From an uncultured Chloroflexaceae bacterium (GTDB lineage Bacteria > Chloroflexota > Chloroflexia > Chloroflexales > Chloroflexaceae): a stretch of 8,131 nt of DNA. The stretch's first letter is position 1. Each line of letters opens with the position of its first letter. The translations under genes were made by a program, and so were the position numbers. The stretch is from positions 1 through 8,131 of the forward strand of contig CAKZQX010001008.1 in NCBI GenBank assembly GCA_937141995.1, written 5' to 3'. Below the pieces are notes generated by a model. The model was given only the letters and a program-made list of their open reading frames with translations, ran no database searches and had not been told where the DNA came from. Positions 5,753 to 8,131 of this stretch are shown in pieces.

Positions 5753-6079
5753 TTAGTGTAGAAAGATGGAATGAATGACCAGGGGTAAATAGACAGCATT
5801 GTCCACCGGCGTCGTCGGGATGTCTGCCGGCGTGCGTTCACGCGCCTGCCAGTAGCCGGCCCGCAGCGTAACGCCGGGCGATATAGACGTGCCGACAACC
5901 GGCTGGCCCAGGGTGCCGTTGAGCGCTATGCGCTGCCCGGTGGTAGGCCGGCCGCCGCTCCCAACGACCTGCCGGACCAGTGCCGCGCGGGGCACGGTGT
6001 CGGCCATAACCAATCCACTGCCGAGCCAGATAAACATCAGCAGTATACCGGCCAGAAGAATGCGGTTCCTGGTTCGCAT
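5753..6079 (-). CDS. Small secreted protein with GQPVVGT repeat-like motif and YLPLV tail
   Basis: The protein has 108 residues. Residues 1-27 are a Sec signal (MRTRNR, hydrophobic core, VMADT). Residues 53-77 contain LNGTLGQPVVGTSISPG followed by TLRAGYWQ, a short motif I recognise from many uncharacterised secreted proteins of environmental bacteria (typical form GT-I-GQP...G...L-GG-FW). The C-terminus carries AVYLPLVIH, a hydrophobic tail common in secreted Chloroflexota proteins. Function unknown. The ATG at 6079 has AGGAGGA at 6089-6095, 9 nt upstream. It is the first gene of a probable operon with the fibre protein, so it may assist assembly, anchoring or processing of the fibre; this is inference. 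A perfect palindrome sits just upstream of its ribosome binding site. Confidence 0.75.
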   Translation of the reverse strand: MRTRNRILLAGILLMFIWLGSGLVMADTVPRAALVRQVVGSGGRPTTGQRIALNGTLGQPVVGTSISPGVTLRAGYWQARERTPADIPTTPVDNAVYLPLVIHSIFLH

Positions 6080-6104
6080 TGTGTGGTATCCTCCTGCTAC
6101 AGGA

Positions 6105-6118
6105 TGACCGATCGGTCA
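6105..6118. promoter_or_regulatory. Perfect 14-bp palindrome, TetR-type operator candidate
   Basis: TGACCGATCGGTCA is a perfect dyad lying 25 nt before the start codon of the small secreted protein and 9 nt beyond its ribosome binding site. The GACCG-CGGTC arrangement is a familiar form of TetR-family operators. A bound protein there would block transcription of the two-gene secreted operon. No TetR gene is present in the window. Confidence 0.5.
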
Positions 6119-6255
6119 CGATCATTCCCGCAGCGTTACCCGATGATGGAGCAGAGCTCTTCTCCTCCAGGTGCAGTGTAAGGGCATTGGAGCGGAAATG
6201 CACTCCCTCACGATGGTAGTTGTGGAGATAGGCGCACGATAGTCAGCGCCGGGGG

Positions 6256-6278
6256 GGCCTATCATGCCATGATAGGCC
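6256..6278. repeat. Perfect 10-bp hairpin flanked by G-runs
   Basis: GGCCTATCAT at 6256-6265 and ATGATAGGCC at 6269-6278 pair around a 3-nt loop (GCC). A G-run precedes it (seven G at 6251-6257) and another follows (6279-6283). It lies 177 nt upstream of the small secreted protein gene and about 350 nt downstream of the glycosyltransferase. It could be a regulator site or transcript-end hairpin; no T-run is present. Confidence 0.65.
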
Positions 6279-6627
6279 GGGGGCAAACGATGTGTGGTGT
6301 GCGGTCTGCCGGTGACATATCACCTGCATTCATGCTGCTCGTAACACCCTGTCCACCGCGCATCCCGCGTGCCGGGTGATGCCGATAAGTTCCGGCGTTC
6401 CACGGCGCAGCATGCCGCAACGAAACCTCAATATCATACTGACCGGCGGAAGGCATCTCACTGCAAGGCAGTGCGTCATCAAAGAAAGCAGTGCAGTACA
6501 TCGCGTGGCACGGTGGCATTCGTACATTGGTGGTTCTCTTCGGGGCAGTTCTGTCCCGCGTGGGCAACAGCCGCGCCGCCGCGCGTCATTCCCCAAACGC
6601 CAAACACTGATCCCCACCCCAGGCAGA

Positions 6628-7662
6628 TCAATTCCGGCTGTGGATCTCTTCCGACTCGGTGCTGATCTGCTCGTTCTCGAAGCCGAAGGTATCGGCAACG
6701 ATGTAGAGCGGTCGGCGTTTCACCTCGTCGTAGATGCGGCCGAGATACTCGCCGATAATGCCGAGGAAGATCAGTTGAATGCTCCCCAGGAACAGCACCG
6801 TGACCAGCGTTGAAGCCTGGCCGTAGAAGGCCGGGTTTGACGCGTTGATCAGGCGCAGCATAAACACGATCACCAGGAAGAGCAGGCTGAGCAGCGCGAC
6901 GATAAAGCCAAAATAAGTTGCCAGTTGCAGCGGCAGATAGGAGAAACTGGTGATCCCGTCAAAGGCAAAGCGCAGCATCTTACTGAGGGGGTATTTGGTG
7001 GCACCGGCGGAACGCGCGTTCCGCTTGTAAGGCACCCCGGTCTGCTTAAAACCCACCCAGACTGATAAGCCGCGCATAAAGCGGTTGTATTCGCGTACAT
7101 TCTTCAGCGCTTCGATCACGCGGCGATCCATCAGGCGGAAGTCCCCGGTGTCGATTGGGATTTCAACGCTGGTAATTTTGGCAATCAGGCGATAGAAAAA
7201 GGTTGCCGTTATCTTCTTAAACCAGGTCTCGCCCGCACGTTCGGTGCGCACTGCGTAGACCACCTGATACCCTTCGCGCCAGCGCGTAATCAGATCGGGT
7301 ATGACCTCGGGCGGATCTTGCAGATCGGAGTCGATCACAACCACTGCCTGGCCCTGGGCATAATCGGTACCTGCCGTGATTGCGAGCTGGTGTCCAAAAT
7401 TGCGGGAGAAGTTCACAATCTTGACCCGCTGATCCTGCTCATGGAGCCGGTACATTATCTCCGGGGAGCGGTCACGGCAGCCATCGTTGACCAGCACAAT
7501 CTCGAACGGTTCGCCCAGTGGCTCCAGTGCCGCCACCACCCGGCGGTAAAACTCCGGGAGGATTTGCTCTTCGTTAAAAACAGGCGCAACCACCGAGAAG
7601 CTCGGACGCGCCTGGTCCGAGCACTGCACCGGGTGGGGCATATCATTTGTCACCATCTGCAT
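6628..7662 (-). CDS. Family 2 glycosyltransferase, polyprenyl-phosphate (DPM1/GtrB-like) type
   Basis: It is predicted to transfer a sugar from a nucleotide donor to undecaprenyl phosphate on the cytoplasmic face, giving a lipid-linked sugar for modifying surface glycans. It has 344 residues. The GT-A fold starts at about 21 ([10 protein letters not shown]), with VNDG at 58-61, the metal-binding DSD at 111-113 followed by [15 protein letters not shown] at 171-180, and [13 protein letters not shown] at 193-205. Two membrane helices (about 247-269 and 281-303) follow, then [16 protein letters not shown] at 305-320, a classical arrangement for GtrB/ArnC/DPM1-like enzymes. The listed ATG has AGAGG only 4 nt upstream; the ATG two codons later (7656) has a better 10-nt spacing, so the true protein may be 342 residues. 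Sugar and acceptor glycan cannot be told. No flippase or second transferase is adjacent. Confidence 0.92.
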   Translation of the reverse strand: MQMVTNDMPHPVQCSDQARPSFSVVAPVFNEEQILPEFYRRVVAALEPLGEPFEIVLVNDGCRDRSPEIMYRLHEQDQRVKIVNFSRNFGHQLAITAGTDYAQGQAVVVIDSDLQDPPEVIPDLITRWREGYQVVYAVRTERAGETWFKKITATFFYRLIAKITSVEIPIDTGDFRLMDRRVIEALKNVREYNRFMRGLSVWVGFKQTGVPYKRNARSAGATKYPLSKMLRFAFDGITSFSYLPLQLATYFGFIVALLSLLFLVIVFMLRLINASNPAFYGQASTLVTVLFLGSIQLIFLGIIGEYLGRIYDEVKRRPLYIVADTFGFENEQISTESEEIHSRN

Positions 7663-7714
7663 AGAGCCTCTGTTCCTCGCATTTCAGGCAGACCTCAGAC
7701 ATTGACTATCTGCC

Positions 7715-7723
7715 ATTGTAGCA
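7715..7723 (-). promoter_or_regulatory. Candidate extended -10 promoter for the glycosyltransferase
   Basis: TGCTACAAT on the minus strand fits an extended -10 element (TGn plus TACAAT, five of six bases). It lies about 50 nt before the start codon, between polA and the glycosyltransferase gene. No good -35 is seen at the proper spacing, which extended -10 promoters can tolerate. Confidence 0.4.
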
Positions 7724-7761
7724 TGGCCGGCGCAAGTATGGTTAAGCGGTCGATGATCGTT

Positions 7762-8131
7762 CTACGCAACCTCGGTCATCTCTTCCCAGTTGCGCCCGAC
7801 CTCCAGATCCACCTTGAGCGGCACGCGCAACGGGCAGATCTGCTCCATCACCTCACGCACCAGATGCTGTACTTCGTCCGCTTCCGTATCGGGAGCCTCG
7901 AAGATTAACTCATCGTGGACCTGCAGCAGCAGCCGGGTGCGTAACCGGCGGCGCTTCAGTTCTTCCGCTACCCGGATCATCGCCAGCTTCATAATGTCGG
8001 CGGCGGTCGCCTGGATCGGTGCGTTGATGGCCTCGCGTTCGGCGGCCTGACGACGCTGCCCGTTACTGCTGGTCAGCTCGGGCATGGAACGGCGGCGACC
8101 AAAGAGTGACTCGACATACCCCTGGGTGCGG
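7762..8131 (-). CDS. polA: DNA polymerase I, C-terminal fragment (cut by window edge)
   Basis: This is the end of the family A polymerase domain used in Okazaki-fragment processing and repair. Only the last 122 residues lie in the window; the gene continues beyond 8131. The fragment opens with RTQGYVESLFGRRRSMPEL, the conserved segment after the O helix. It then has NAPIQATAADIMK (about 36-48) and the palm motif C, LLLQVHDELIFE (about 68-79), with the catalytic Asp and Glu present. It ends normally with VGRNWEEMTEVA at a TAG stop. The reading frame is intact to the window edge, so this is truncation by the window, not a pseudogene. About 100 nt separate it from the glycosyltransferase gene. 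Confidence 0.96.
   Translation of the reverse strand, partial: RTQGYVESLFGRRRSMPELTSSNGQRRQAAEREAINAPIQATAADIMKLAMIRVAEELKRRRLRTRLLLQVHDELIFEAPDTEADEVQHLVREVMEQICPLRVPLKVDLEVGRNWEEMTEVA

Larger units (their letters stand above)
6080..6627. other. Non-coding region upstream of the secreted operon
   Basis: About 550 nt lie between the glycosyltransferase stop and the small secreted protein start, both minus-strand genes. Apart from the ribosome binding site, the palindrome at 6105-6118 and the hairpin at 6256-6278, I see only minor structures: a 6-bp stem CACTGC/GCAGTG at 6459-6473 and GGTGA/TCACC around 6312-6325. Open frames on both strands here are Cys/Arg/Pro-rich shadows. I found no convincing -35/-10 pair, nor a terminator with a T-run after the glycosyltransferase. 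Confidence 0.6.

Noticed and set aside
4857..5756. 299-codon plus-strand open frame
   Set aside because: It lies antisense to the coiled-coil and N-terminal part of the fibre gene; the low stop-codon frequency follows from the repeats on the other strand. The fibre protein has a signal peptide, known domain motifs and a ribosome binding site.
6262..6567. Minus-strand 101-codon open frame (and longer overlapping frames) between the glycosyltransferase and secreted operon
   Set aside because: Composition is dominated by Pro, Arg, Cys and Met with no domain, no good ribosome binding site, and competing frames of similar length on both strands.

Overview
The window reads as chromosomal DNA of a filamentous-type Chloroflexota bacterium (Chloroflexus/Roseiflexus-like). 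This placement is tentative. It rests on moderately high GC, a short secreted protein ending in a YLPLV-type tail that I associate with this phylum, and hairpins without U-tracts at gene ends. There is no rRNA, no marker gene other than a polA fragment, and no whole mobile element.

Layout, left to right. Positions 1-160 hold only a strong GC-rich hairpin. Positions 161-2077 (minus strand) are a TRAP transporter membrane pair, dctQ then dctM, of the mannitol/chloroaromatic (FcbT2/FcbT3-like) type, with no substrate-binding-protein gene beside it. Positions 2078-2846 are a long non-coding divergent region. Its left half contains a roughly 101-nt nested palindrome and a second 21-bp stem-loop, the strongest unexplained structures here. 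Positions 2847-4064 (plus) encode a predicted M23 zinc metallopeptidase lipoprotein with a Pro/Thr/Ala-rich stalk. Positions 4065-4205, between convergent genes, are packed with two hairpins and a degenerate 7-bp tandem repeat. Positions 4206-6079 (minus) are a two-gene secreted unit: a 108-residue secreted protein, then a 492-residue fibre-like protein (N-terminal globular domain, coiled-coil stalk, nine-unit 15-residue Gly-rich head repeat). A perfect 14-bp palindrome resembling a TetR-family operator sits just upstream of the pair. Positions 6080-6627 are non-coding. Positions 6628-7662 (minus) encode a polyprenyl-phosphate (DPM1/GtrB-type) family 2 glycosyltransferase. Positions 7762-8131 (minus) are the C-terminal end of DNA polymerase I, cut by the window edge.

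How the genes relate. Only two operons are evident: dctQ-dctM and the small secreted protein plus fibre protein. The M23 lipoprotein, the fibre pair and the lipid-linked glycosyltransferase all concern the cell envelope, but nothing in the sequence ties them into one pathway. I did not find a clear new defence or mobile system. The most unusual items are the nested palindromes upstream of dctQ, the anchorless fibre pair with its operator-like site, and the heptamer repeat block.
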